A model generated the notes under the pieces. That model did not search any database. It saw only the letters and a list, made by a program, of their open reading frames with translations, and had not been told where the DNA came from. Shown one piece after another: positions 39,379 to 47,326 of a stretch of 64,000 nt of DNA. The position numbers and the translations under genes were made by a program. How positions within the stretch are numbered: position 1 is the stretch's first letter; every line of letters starts with the position of its first letter. The stretch lies in assembly GCA_031274365.1 (NCBI GenBank), contig JAISQF010000014.1, positions 1 to 64,000 of the forward strand, in the 5' to 3' direction. The stretch is from Elusimicrobiota bacterium (GTDB taxonomy: Bacteria; Elusimicrobiota; Endomicrobiia; Endomicrobiales; Endomicrobiaceae).

Positions 39379-41037
39379 ATGATTATTGAAAAATACGTAA
39401 AAACAAATTTTAAGTCTTACGAGGATTTTACGCAAAATTGCAAGATAAACGTTCCGGAGAATTTCAATTTTGGTTTTGACATTGTCGATGAAATTGCCGA
39501 CGAGAAACCGGATAAAACGGCAATGATTTGGTGTAATGAAACGGACGATGAAAAAGTCTGGACTTTCAAAGATATGAAAGAAAGAAGCGCTCAGACGGCA
39601 AATATGCTTTCATTTTTGGGTATAAAAAAAGGCGATACCGTTATGCTTATGCTAAAACGCCATTATGAATTTTGGTTTTGTATTGTGGCTTTGCATAAGA
39701 TCGGGGCTGTGGCTGTCCCCGCGACACATTTGTTGACCGTTAAAGATATAGTCTATCGCATAAATGCCGCTAATATAAAAACTATTATAGCCGCGGCCGA
39801 CGAGAGAATAGTCAGCGCTATAAATGAAGCCAAAACGGCGACTCCGATTTTGCAAAATCTAATATCCGTTCAGGGACATGTTGAGGGGTGGCATGATTAT
39901 TCAAAAGAACTCTGCAGATTTTCCTCATATTTTCCAAGACCGACCGGGGCGGAAGCTTCTGCAAATGAAGATCCGTTTTTAATGTATTTTACTTCCGGCA
40001 CAGCCGGCTATCCTAAAATGGTATATCACAATTTTACTTATCCTCTCGGGCATATTATCACGGCAAAATTTTGGCAAAATCTTAACTCTGACAGCTTGCA
40101 TTTTACGGTGGCAGATACGGGCTGGGGAAAAGCCGCTTGGGGAAAAATTTATGGACAATGGATTTGCGAAGCCATAGTTTTTGTTTATGATTATGAGAGA
40201 ATTCATTATGATAAATTGATTGAAAAAATCGCTAAATACGGCGTCACTTCTTTTTGCGCTCCGCCGACGGTATATAGACATATTATAAAGGAAGATATTT
40301 CAAAATATGATTTGTCTAAATTAAAATATGCGGAGACTGCGGGCGAACCGCTCAACCCTGAAGTTTTTTATAAATTTAAGGATATGACCGGGTTAGAGCT
40401 CAAAGAAGGTTTTGGTCAGACGGAAACAACGCTTATAATTGCCACATTTCCTTGGGTAAAATCAATACCCGGATCTTTGGGAAAATCTTCTGCCGGCTGG
40501 GATATAGACGTGGTGGACGAAGAAGGTAAAAGTTGTCCTCCAAATCAAGAGGGATATTTAGTGGTAAGAACGGATAAAAAATTACCCGTCGGTTTATTTT
40601 GCGGATATTATAAAACGCCGGAACTTACAAGAAGCGTGTGGAGAAATGGAATTTACAATACAAACGACAGAGTCTACCGCGACGAAAACGGATACTTTTG
40701 GTTTGTTGGCCGCGCCGACGACGTTATAAAAAGTTCGGGATATAGAATCGGACCTTTTGAAGTTGAAAGCGCTTTAATTGAACATCCCGCTGTTTTAGAA
40801 TGCGCAATCACAGGAGTTCCCGACGAGGAAAGAGGGGAAATAGTTAAAGCGACCGTAATTTTGGCAAAAGGTTATGAGGCGAACGACGCTTTGGCTGAGG
40901 AACTTCAGGAATATGTAAAGAAAACGACGGCGCCGTATAAATATCCGCGTTTGATTGAATTTGTTTCCGAACTTCCAAAAACTATAAGCGGAAAAATAAG
41001 AAGAGTAACTATAAGAGAACAGGATAAAGTTAAGTAA
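39379..41037 (+). CDS. AMP-dependent acyl-CoA synthetase, 552 aa
   Basis: This is an ANL-superfamily enzyme that activates a carboxylic acid with ATP and CoA. YFTSGTAGYPKM is the P-loop-like A3 motif, LKEGFGQTETT the A5 motif and NTNDRVYRDENGYFWFVGRADD the hinge region. PKTISGKIRR carries the C-terminal catalytic lysine. The closest visible relatives are acetate and medium-chain acyl-CoA synthetases. The substrate cannot be fixed from sequence. Upstream, TGTTATAAT (39279-39287) is an extended -10 promoter element. RBS AAAGGAAAATG. The 292-base gap before it (39087-39378) otherwise shows nothing clear. It is followed by a bidirectional terminator. Confidence 0.9.
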   Translation: MIIEKYVKTNFKSYEDFTQNCKINVPENFNFGFDIVDEIADEKPDKTAMIWCNETDDEKVWTFKDMKERSAQTANMLSFLGIKKGDTVMLMLKRHYEFWFCIVALHKIGAVAVPATHLLTVKDIVYRINAANIKTIIAAADERIVSAINEAKTATPILQNLISVQGHVEGWHDYSKELCRFSSYFPRPTGAEASANEDPFLMYFTSGTAGYPKMVYHNFTYPLGHIITAKFWQNLNSDSLHFTVADTGWGKAAWGKIYGQWICEAIVFVYDYERIHYDKLIEKIAKYGVTSFCAPPTVYRHIIKEDISKYDLSKLKYAETAGEPLNPEVFYKFKDMTGLELKEGFGQTETTLIIATFPWVKSIPGSLGKSSAGWDIDVVDEEGKSCPPNQEGYLVVRTDKKLPVGLFCGYYKTPELTRSVWRNGIYNTNDRVYRDENGYFWFVGRADDVIKSSGYRIGPFEVESALIEHPAVLECAITGVPDEERGEIVKATVILAKGYEANDALAEELQEYVKKTTAPYKYPRLIEFVSELPKTISGKIRRVTIREQDKVK

Positions 41038-41060
41038 AATAAAATGTTTCAAAAAAACAA

Positions 41061-41098
41061 AGAGGTTTGCGGCGCGTAAAATCCGTAAACCTCTTTTT
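41061..41098. terminator. Bidirectional terminator between convergent genes
   Basis: AGAGGTTTGCGG (41061-41072) pairs with CCGTAAACCTCT (41083-41094), with one G-T pair. It is flanked by A-rich sequence on the left and TTTTT on the right, so it works for the acyl-CoA synthetase on plus and the crr operon on minus. Confidence 0.9.
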
Positions 41099-41100
41099 AT

Positions 41101-41550
41101 TTATTCCACATTAAATAAAAAATCTCCGGCATTTACTTGATTTTCTTTTGTCGGAATCACTTTCATTGCATCTCCGTTTATAACTATAACTATTACTATG
41201 GAGCTCGGAGCATTTTTATCAATAAAATCTTTATCAAATTCAATTAGCTTTTGTCCTTTTGTAACTTTGTTTCCTTCTTTTACAAAAATCTTAAATCCAT
41301 TTCCCTTAAGATTTACAGTATCCACTCCGATGTGTATTAAAACTTCAATTCCCTCATTTGATTTGAGGCCTATCGCATGGCGTTCAACAGGAAGCGTTTC
41401 AACGGTTGCGTCAAAAGGAGCGTGTATAACATTTTCTTTTGGATCTATCGCCAAACCGTCGCCGAGCATTTTCTGAGAAAAAACTTCATCGGGCACTTCT
41501 TGGAGTTGTTTAATTTCTCCTTTTAATGGAGAAGCGACTTCTAATTTCAT
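41101..41550 (-). CDS. crr: PTS glucose-type EIIA domain protein, 149 aa
   Basis: This is the EIIA(Glc) phosphocarrier of the sugar phosphotransferase system. ERHAIGLKSNEGIEVLIHIG carries His58 and the phospho-acceptor His73, with VDTVNL after it. N-terminal VASPLKGEI is the usual opening. Length is normal for a stand-alone Crr. No EI, HPr or EIIBC gene is in this window. In bacteria with an incomplete PTS such proteins may act in regulation. It is the last gene of a three-gene minus-strand unit, 15 bases after the DJ-1-like gene. Confidence 0.92.
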   Translation of the reverse strand: MKLEVASPLKGEIKQLQEVPDEVFSQKMLGDGLAIDPKENVIHAPFDATVETLPVERHAIGLKSNEGIEVLIHIGVDTVNLKGNGFKIFVKEGNKVTKGQKLIEFDKDFIDKNAPSSIVIVIVINGDAMKVIPTKENQVNAGDFLFNVE

Positions 41551-41565
41551 AATAGCCTCCTTAAT

Positions 41566-42072
41566 TTATTCTAATGCTTTGCATAAAGCCTTTCCAAATT
41601 TTTCGGCCGCCTGCGGTCCGTTTGCCGTAATTATGTTTCCGTCAATTTCTACGTCGTTTCCGGTAAAGTCCGCTCCCCCTTTGATTAAATCGTCTTTTCC
41701 GTCGATAAAAACAGTCGCTTTTTTCCCTTTTAATATTCCGGCATTGGCTAAAATTACTCCAGCTATACATATTGAACTTACGATTTTTCCCTCGTTATAA
41801 AAAGTTTTGGCAAGTTTTAATGCAATTGGATTATTAAAATATACGCTCGCTCCTCCTCCTCCGACATAAACTATCGCGTCAAAATCAGACGGGTTAATCT
41901 CATCTATAGTCATATCGCTAATTGTTGCGCCGCCCAATTTTCCTTTTAATTCGCCTTTTTTGAGACTTGCCGTTTTTACGTCTATTTTTGCATTTTCAAG
42001 AATTTTTTTAGGAGAAAAATATTCCTCGTCTCTAAAAATTTCAGGAGCAACGACAAAAACTGTTTTTTTCAT
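41566..42072 (-). CDS. DJ-1/PfpI family protein, 168 aa
   Basis: The fold is the class I glutamine-amidotransferase-like flavodoxin fold. The nucleophile elbow is SSICIAGVILANAG with the reactive cysteine, and YVGGGGASVYF precedes it. Members act as glyoxalase/deglycase-like or chaperone proteins, and as redox sensors; the precise activity is uncertain. It lies between a cyclophilin and crr with short gaps (11 and 15 bases), so the three are co-transcribed, and stress-related upkeep is a reasonable guess. The RBS AGGAGG is clear on the minus strand. Confidence 0.88.
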   Translation of the reverse strand: MKKTVFVVAPEIFRDEEYFSPKKILENAKIDVKTASLKKGELKGKLGGATISDMTIDEINPSDFDAIVYVGGGGASVYFNNPIALKLAKTFYNEGKIVSSICIAGVILANAGILKGKKATVFIDGKDDLIKGGADFTGNDVEIDGNIITANGPQAAEKFGKALCKALE

Positions 42073-42083
42073 TTTACCTCCTT

Positions 42084-42590
42084 TTAATTGTCCAAAATGT
42101 CAACGCTTTCTATTTTTACCGTCTCAATCGGATCGTCTGAAAAACCCGTTTCGACTCGCGCTATTTTTTTTACAATATCAAGGCCGTTTTCCACAATGCC
42201 AAAAATCGTGTGATTTCCATTGAGCCACGGGGTTGGAACTTCGGTTATAAAAAATTGCGAGCCGTTTGTGTTTGGCCCCGCATTTGCCATAGCAAGCATG
42301 CCGGGTTTATCAAAAGTAAGCAGAGGATCTATTTCGTCTTTGAATTTATATCCCGGTCCGCCCGTTCCCGTCCCCAAAGGATCTCCGCCTTGTATCATAA
42401 AATCCGGTATTACTCTATGAAAAATTAATCCGTCATAAAATTTTCTTTTTGTTTTTTGATTTGTTTTAGGATCTGTAAATTCTTTTTGTCCCGTCGCAAG
42501 TCCTACGAAGTTTGCCACAGTCTCCGGAGCATTCTCGGGCAAAAGTTTGATTTCAATTGTTCCTAAATTTGTTTTGATAATTGCTTTCAT
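42084..42590 (-). CDS. Cyclophilin-type peptidyl-prolyl isomerase, 168 aa
   Basis: It catalyses cis-trans isomerisation of proline peptide bonds. The catalytic-site sequence [15 protein letters not shown] (Arg, Phe, Gln), [20 protein letters not shown] and [12 protein letters not shown] form the complete cyclophilin active site. There is no signal peptide, so it is cytosolic (PpiB-like). It is the first gene of the cyclophilin/DJ-1/crr unit. The right end of repeat copy B lies 78 bases upstream of its ATG. Two TATAAT elements lie in that gap, so its promoter may be partly supplied by the repeat edge, although no good -35 is visible. Confidence 0.95.
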   Translation of the reverse strand: MKAIIKTNLGTIEIKLLPENAPETVANFVGLATGQKEFTDPKTNQKTKRKFYDGLIFHRVIPDFMIQGGDPLGTGTGGPGYKFKDEIDPLLTFDKPGMLAMANAGPNTNGSQFFITEVPTPWLNGNHTIFGIVENGLDIVKKIARVETGFSDDPIETVKIESVDILDN

Positions 42591-42667
42591 TTTTTTCTCC
42601 TTAATTCCTTTCGGATTGATAAATATGTTCTTATTATACTATTATAATAAAAATACAAGAAACAAAA

Positions 42668-43056
42668 TGTAATATCTCTTAACATATTAGACTTTTTATA
42701 ATAATAGGTTAAATGAACTTACAGCATAATTTAATTATTTTGTCGTGTCTTTATTTATAGAGGGTTTTTTGCGCAAGTCCGCCTTAAAAGGACGCGTCTA
42801 TGAGCGAGATATTTTTTTGGATTATCATTTGACACTGTGTGAGCCGCCTTTCCTTATGTCGTTATGCGCAGGGGCGGCGAGTTTGGCAAACGCCAAAAAA
42901 ATTTGTTTGGCAAATGCCAAAAAAATATAAGCGAATGTCCTTAGCGGCTGAAGTCAAGAAACTAAAAAAGAAAGCATAAAAAATAAAAGCAAGTGTCGTC
43001 TCTTGCAAGACTTCTATGACAAAAACATAAGTCTATTATGTGTTTGAGGTTTTTCA
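42668..43056 (-). repeat. Interspersed intergenic repeat, copy B (inverted, about 389 bp)
   Basis: This is the same element as copy A, in opposite orientation: right end at 42668 facing the cyclophilin gene, left end at 43056, 20 bases before the altronate dehydratase ATG. It differs from the other copies by having the near-palindromic TTTGGCAAA-GCCAAA unit twice (42882-42897 and 42906-42921, 24 bases apart). The short peptide frames inside it are not kept in the other copies. Confidence 0.92.
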
Positions 43057-43075
43057 ACAAAATTGAGGAGAAAAT

Positions 43076-44575
43076 ATGCAAGAGAAAAATTTTATAAAAA
43101 TCAGCCCTTTGGATAATGTGATTGTCGCGTTAAAACCTTTAACAAAAGGCGATGAGTTGGAAGTTGACGGCGGCAAAATAGTTTTACTTGACGACATTCC
43201 TTTCGGCCATAAAATTGCTTTAAGAGATATTAAAGCCGCGGAAGATATAATTAAATACGCTATGCCTATAGGGTGCGCTTTATTTGATATAAAAAAAGGT
43301 TCTTGGGCGCATAGTCATAATATTAAAACTAAATTATCCGGCATAGAAAATTATTCTTATCAAAAGAAAAAGCCGTCGCCTTTTTATCTAAATGAAAAAT
43401 TTCAAAACGCCGTTTTTAGAGGTTATAAAAGAAAAGACGGTTCAGTCGGTATTAGAAATGAAATTTGGATTATTCCAACCGTAGGCTGCGTAAATACTAC
43501 GGCAAAAATTCTTGAAAAAAAAGCAAATGAGGTTTTTGACGGAAAGACTGACGGGATTTTTGCTTTTACTCATAATATGGGTTGCAGCCAAATCGGCGAT
43601 GATTTGCTTATGACGCAAAAAATTCTCGCGGGTTTAATAAATAATCCAAATGCGGGAGCGGTTTTAGTTCTCGGTTTGGGATGCGAAAATAATATTGTAA
43701 AAAATTTTACGCGCGTTTTAGGCGATTATGATAAAGACAGAGTGAAATTTTTAACGGTTCAATCGGTTGATAACGAATATGACGAGGGATTGAAAATTAT
43801 AAAAGAACTTTCGGATTACGCCTCGTCTTTTAAGAGAGAAATTGTCGGCGCGGATAAACTTGTCGTCGGTTTTAAGTGCGGCGGTTCCGACGCCTTCTCA
43901 GGTATTAGCGCAAATCCATTGTGCGGAAAAATAAGCGATATGCTTATAGCTTTGCATGCGTCTGCAATTCTTACCGAGACTCCGGAAATGTTTGGCGCGG
44001 AAAAATTATTGATGCAAAGAGCGGCGGATGAAAATGTTTTTAATAAAATCGTCAATTTAATAAATAATTTTAAGAAATATTTTATGAAATATAATCAAAC
44101 AATTTATGAAAATCCCTCTCCCGGAAATAAAGACGGGGGGATTACAACTCTTGAAGAAAAATCTTTGGGCTGCGTTCAAAAAGGAGGAAGCGCTTATGTG
44201 TCCGACGTTATAGAGATCGGAGAAAAAACAAAAACGGCAGGATTAAATCTTTTAAGCGGTCCCGGAAACGATATGGTCTCTTGCACAAATCTTTGCGCAA
44301 GCGGCGCGCAGCTAATTCTTTTTACAACCGGACGGGGAAATCCTTTTGGAAGCTGCGTTCCCACTATTAAAATTTCTTCAAATTCTTATCTTTATAACCG
44401 CAAAAAACATTGGATAGATTTTAACGCGGGTTCTATAATTGAGGGAGAAAGTTTTGAGAGTTTGGCAGAAAAACTTTTTGATTATATTTTGAATGTGGCA
44501 AGCGGCGAGAAAACTAAAAATGAGATAAACGATTATAGAGAAATATCAATATTTAAAGACGGAGTAATTCTCTAA
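43076..44575 (+). CDS. uxaA: Altronate dehydratase family protein, 499 aa
   Basis: The UxaA/GarD family dehydrates sugar acids, for example D-altronate to 2-keto-3-deoxygluconate. The N-terminal SAF domain (about 1-95, with SWAHSHNIKTKL) and the C-terminal domain with FRGYKRKDGSVGIRNE, THNMGCSQIGDD and ASGAQLILFTTGRGNPFGS match full-length UxaA (about 495 residues). Usual partners (uxaB, uxaC, kdgK) are not nearby, so the substrate is uncertain within the family. RBS TGAGGAG precedes the ATG. The gene is bracketed by inverted repeat copies B and C, which leaves it as an isolated cassette. Confidence 0.9.
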   Translation: MQEKNFIKISPLDNVIVALKPLTKGDELEVDGGKIVLLDDIPFGHKIALRDIKAAEDIIKYAMPIGCALFDIKKGSWAHSHNIKTKLSGIENYSYQKKKPSPFYLNEKFQNAVFRGYKRKDGSVGIRNEIWIIPTVGCVNTTAKILEKKANEVFDGKTDGIFAFTHNMGCSQIGDDLLMTQKILAGLINNPNAGAVLVLGLGCENNIVKNFTRVLGDYDKDRVKFLTVQSVDNEYDEGLKIIKELSDYASSFKREIVGADKLVVGFKCGGSDAFSGISANPLCGKISDMLIALHASAILTETPEMFGAEKLLMQRAADENVFNKIVNLINNFKKYFMKYNQTIYENPSPGNKDGGITTLEEKSLGCVQKGGSAYVSDVIEIGEKTKTAGLNLLSGPGNDMVSCTNLCASGAQLILFTTGRGNPFGSCVPTIKISSNSYLYNRKKHWIDFNAGSIIEGESFESLAEKLFDYILNVASGEKTKNEINDYREISIFKDGVIL

Positions 44576-44656
44576 TCTCCTTATTATACATTACGTTCGC
44601 AGCTCGTATTTTGCGGGATTAATTTCATTTAATGTTCAACGGTAATGTAAAAAAAC

Positions 44657-45031
44657 TGAAAAACCTCAAACAGATAATAGACTTATGTTTTTGTCGTAGA
44701 AGTCTTGCAGAGATGACATTTGCTTTTATTTTTTATGATTTCTTTTTTAGTTTTTTGACTTCAGCCGCTAAGGACATTTGCTTATATTTTTTTGGCATTT
44801 GCCAAACTCGCCGCCCTCGCGCATAACGACATAAGGAAGGGCGTCTCACACAGTGTCAAATGATAATCCAAAAAAATATTTCGCTCATAGACGCGTCCTT
44901 TTAAGGCGGCTTCCGCAAAAAACTTTATATAAATAAAGACACGACAAAACAATTAAATTATGCTGTTAAGTTCATTTAACCTATTATTACAAGAAGTCTA
45001 TTACGTTAAGAGATTTAACAAAAACTTGACA
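44657..45031 (+). repeat. Interspersed intergenic repeat, copy C (about 375 bp)
   Basis: Same orientation as copy A. The near-palindrome is at 44791-44806. The right end runs ...GTTAAGAGATTTAACA and then the TTGACA at 45026-45031 that serves as the -35 of the amtB promoter. It is inverted relative to copy B (flanking uxaA) and direct relative to copy D (flanking amtB-glnK). Confidence 0.92.
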
Positions 45032-45054
45032 AAAAAACATTTCTGTGATACATT
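45026..45054 (+). promoter_or_regulatory. amtB promoter, -35 at the end of repeat C
   Basis: Perfect TTGACA (45026-45031), 17-base spacer, TACATT (45049-45054). The -35 aligns with TTGACG and TTGAAA at the right ends of copies A and D. Confidence 0.85.
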
Positions 45055-45059
45055 CCAAC

Positions 45060-45153
45060 AAAACTTAATAATGTCCGAACAAAGAGGTTCAAGAAAAAGG
45101 AGAAATTATCCTTAAATTCTTGAGCCTCTTTTTTTTTGGCTTATTAAAGTTTT
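45060..45153 (+). promoter_or_regulatory. amtB leader with an intrinsic terminator hairpin (candidate attenuator)
   Basis: Within the leader, AGAGGTTCAAG (45083-45093) pairs with CTTGAGCCTCT (45119-45129), followed by a run of nine T. An outer helix can form between AAAACTTAATAA (45060-45071) and TTATTAAAGTTTT (45141-45153). The amtB RBS, AAAAGGAGG, follows. Because the terminator lies after the promoter and before the gene, most transcripts should stop unless it is relieved. No known riboswitch class is recognised. Confidence 0.7.
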
Positions 45154-45177
45154 AATTAAGAAAAGGAGGAAGTAAAA

Positions 45178-46401
45178 ATGAATGCAGGAGACACAGGTTT
45201 TATGTTGATTTGCACGGCTTTGGTGTTTATAATGACGCCGGGTCTTGCGCTTTTCTATGCAGGGTTGGGACGCAGAAAAAATGCCGTAAGCAATATGATG
45301 AACTCAATTTTTATTATGGGTTTGGGTATCGTATTGTATATGTTGGTGGGTTATACTTTATCGTTTGGGGGAGAGGGCGCAATTATCGGTTCTCTCAAAC
45401 ATTTTGCTTTAGAGGGCATAACCTTAAATGATGAGTCCGGCACTATTCCAACTTTTGTTTTTGCGGCTTTTCAAATGATGTTTGCTTTGATAACGCCCGC
45501 CATTATCACAGGTTCGATAGCCGGAAGAATGAAATTTAAGGCTCTATTTATTTTCATAGCTCTGTGGTCTATTCTTGTTTATTATCCTCTTGCGCATATG
45601 GTTTGGGGCGGAGGATATATCGGCGGAACAATCGGCGCTTTGGACTTTGCGGGCGGCGACGTTGTCCATATAAGTTCTGGTACGACGGGAATTGTTCTTG
45701 CGATTTTGCTTGGCAGAAGAATCGGCTATGAACAAATGTCATATCGCATACACAACATTCCTTTTATAGTTTTAGGAATGGCTTTGCTGTGGTTTGGCTG
45801 GTTTGGCTTTAATGCGGGCAGCGCTCTCGCCGCCAACGGCCTTGCCGCTCATGCGTTTATGACGACGGCAATATCCGCGGCCGCAGCTTTGGTGGTGTGG
45901 ATGTTGATAGATATTATAAAGCAAGGGAAACCGACTTTGATAGGAGCTTGCACGGGCGTAATAGCAGGTCTTGTCGGCATCACTCCCGCGGCGGGTTTTG
46001 TCTCAATGAATGCCGCTCTGATAATAGGTATAAGCGTAACTATCGTATGCTATTTTGGAATTACTTTGATTAAGAAAATCGTTAAGATCGACGATTCTTT
46101 AGACGCTTTCGGCTGTCATGGAATAGGGGGAATTTGGGGCGGACTTATGACCGGCGTTTTTGTTGACCCTGCGATAAACGGAGGAAATCCCGGATTGATA
46201 TTTGGCGAAACTTCGCAATTTATAGCTCAGATTATCGGAATTTTAATAACCCTCGCCGTAGTTATTGTCGGCACTTTGATTTGCGCCGCGATTACAAGAA
46301 TTTTCACTCCTTTGCGCGTTGAAAGAAAGGATGAACTTGTAGGGCTTGATATATCCCAGCACGGAGAAACGGCATATCCCGCTTTCTTGGGATTGGATTA
46401 A
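45178..46401 (+). CDS. amtB: Ammonium transporter, 407 aa
   Basis: This is an inner-membrane trimeric ammonium channel of the Amt/Rh family. It opens with MNAGDTGFMLICTALVFIMT, a non-cleaved first helix. About eleven hydrophobic segments follow. The twin histidines of the pore are in GGDVVHISSGTTG and DAFGCHGIGGIWGG, and PLAHMVWGGGYIG covers the periplasmic entrance. RBS AAAGGAGGAAG. It is followed after 27 bases by the P-II gene, the standard amtB-glnK pair, in which P-II plugs the channel when nitrogen is plentiful. Expression is probably limited by the leader hairpin. Confidence 0.96.
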   Translation: MNAGDTGFMLICTALVFIMTPGLALFYAGLGRRKNAVSNMMNSIFIMGLGIVLYMLVGYTLSFGGEGAIIGSLKHFALEGITLNDESGTIPTFVFAAFQMMFALITPAIITGSIAGRMKFKALFIFIALWSILVYYPLAHMVWGGGYIGGTIGALDFAGGDVVHISSGTTGIVLAILLGRRIGYEQMSYRIHNIPFIVLGMALLWFGWFGFNAGSALAANGLAAHAFMTTAISAAAALVVWMLIDIIKQGKPTLIGACTGVIAGLVGITPAAGFVSMNAALIIGISVTIVCYFGITLIKKIVKIDDSLDAFGCHGIGGIWGGLMTGVFVDPAINGGNPGLIFGETSQFIAQIIGILITLAVVIVGTLICAAITRIFTPLRVERKDELVGLDISQHGETAYPAFLGLD

Positions 46402-46428
46402 GCGAGTAAAAAATAAAAGGAGATAAAA

Positions 46429-46773
46429 ATGATAAAAGTAGAAGCAATAGTGCGCGAAGATAAATTTGAAGATATAAAAGAAGCGTTAAATGAAATTGAA
46501 GTCAACGGAATAACCGTATCGCAAGTAATGGGCTGCGGAAAATCAAAAGGTTATAAAGAGCTTGTCCGCGGAACGGAAGTTACCATTACAATGCTGCCGA
46601 AAATAAAATTTGAAATAGTCGTCTCAAATGAAGAATGGGAAAAGAAAACTATAGACGCTATTTTGAAAGCGGCATTTACGGGAAATCCGGGAGACGGAAA
46701 AATATTTAGTTATGATTTAAGAAATGTGATTAGAGTAAGAACGAAAGAGACGGGAACTGCCGCGATAAATTAA
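46429..46773 (+). CDS. glnK: Nitrogen regulatory P-II protein lacking T-loop tyrosines, 114 aa
   Basis: This is a trimeric sensor of ATP/ADP and 2-oxoglutarate that controls AmtB and other nitrogen targets. Family signatures are MIKVEAIVRE, the T-loop region GKSKGYKELVRGTEVTITMLPK, GNPGDGKIFSYDL and VIRVRT. Aligned with E. coli GlnB/GlnK, positions 46 and 51, both Tyr there, are Val46 and Val51. The uridylylation site Tyr51 is absent, so GlnD-type modification should not occur. Lys58 and the ATP-binding residues appear intact. It is co-transcribed with amtB and ends at a terminator at 46811. Confidence 0.95.
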   Translation: MIKVEAIVREDKFEDIKEALNEIEVNGITVSQVMGCGKSKGYKELVRGTEVTITMLPKIKFEIVVSNEEWEKKTIDAILKAAFTGNPGDGKIFSYDLRNVIRVRTKETGTAAIN

Positions 46774-46810
46774 ATGCGGAGTTGATTGGCCGCGATTGAT
46801 GGAAATTGCA

Positions 46811-46853
46811 AGGGCAAAGATTTTAGCTTATAGTCTTTGCCCTTTGCTTTTTT
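46811..46853 (+). terminator. Terminator after amtB-glnK
   Basis: AGGGCAAAGA (46811-46820) pairs perfectly with TCTTTGCCCT (46834-46843), followed by TTGCTTTTTT. Confidence 0.9.
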
Positions 46854-46870
46854 AGCTTGCCAGCTTTGTA

Positions 46871-47160
46871 ATTTTTTTTGTTTTTTGACTTCAGCCGCTG
46901 CGGACATTCGCTTATATTTTTTTGGCATTTGCCAAACTCGCCGCCCCTGCGCATAACGACATAAGGAAAGGCGGCTCACACAGTGTCAAATGATAATCCA
47001 AAAAAATATCTCGCTCATAGACATGTCCTTTTAAGGCGGCCTTGCGCAAAAAACTTTATATAAATAAAGACACGACAAAATAATTAAATTATGCTGCAAG
47101 TTCATTTAACCTTTCATCCCAAAAGTCTAATATGTTAAGAGATGTTACATAGGATTGAAA
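46871..47160 (+). repeat. Interspersed intergenic repeat, copy D (left-truncated, about 290 bp)
   Basis: It begins at the GTTTTTTGACTTCAGCCGCT block, lacking the left 80 or so bases of copies A to C, and runs to the right end GTTAAGAGATGTTACA and TTGAAA (47155-47160). The near-palindrome is at 46921-46936. The truncation point lies right after the glnK terminator. Confidence 0.9.
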
Positions 47161-47184
47161 TCTCTATAAAAAATAATGTAGAAT
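47155..47184 (+). promoter_or_regulatory. abgT promoter, -35 at the end of repeat D
   Basis: TTGAAA (47155-47160), 18-base spacer, TAGAAT (47179-47184). The -35 belongs to the repeat's right end, as at amtB. Confidence 0.7.
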
Positions 47185-47234
47185 AAAAAAGTTAAATTGA
47201 TAATGAAGTTTGTCGGATGTCGCCGCGAAAAAAC

Positions 47235-47312
47235 TTAATAAAAACAGCAATGGGGCTGAAAACTTCAGAGCAACAGTTTTCAGCCCTATTTTTTTGTATG
47301 GAGTTTTATTAA
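47235..47312 (+). promoter_or_regulatory. abgT leader with an intrinsic terminator hairpin (candidate attenuator)
   Basis: GGGCTGAAAACT (47253-47264) pairs perfectly with AGTTTTCAGCCC (47275-47286) and is followed by TATTTTTTT. An outer helix can form between TTAATAAAAAC (47235-47245) and GTTTTATTAA (47303-47312), directly before the RBS AAAAGGAG. Placement and nesting match the amtB leader. Confidence 0.7.
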
Positions 47313-47326
47313 AAAAGGAGAGTATT

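Noticed and set aside
43076-44575. Composite transposon carrying altronate dehydratase between inverted repeats
   Set aside because: There is no transposase, and the same repeat occurs elsewhere without cargo. I keep only the possibility of recombination between copies.
47191-47326. Known riboswitch (for example THF) before abgT
   Set aside because: I could not find the conserved cores of a THF riboswitch; only the terminator and outer helix are supported.
47210-47326. Upstream extension of AbgT beginning at 47210
   Set aside because: It would be translated through a perfect terminator hairpin, and the ATG at 47327 has the RBS and the family N-terminus.
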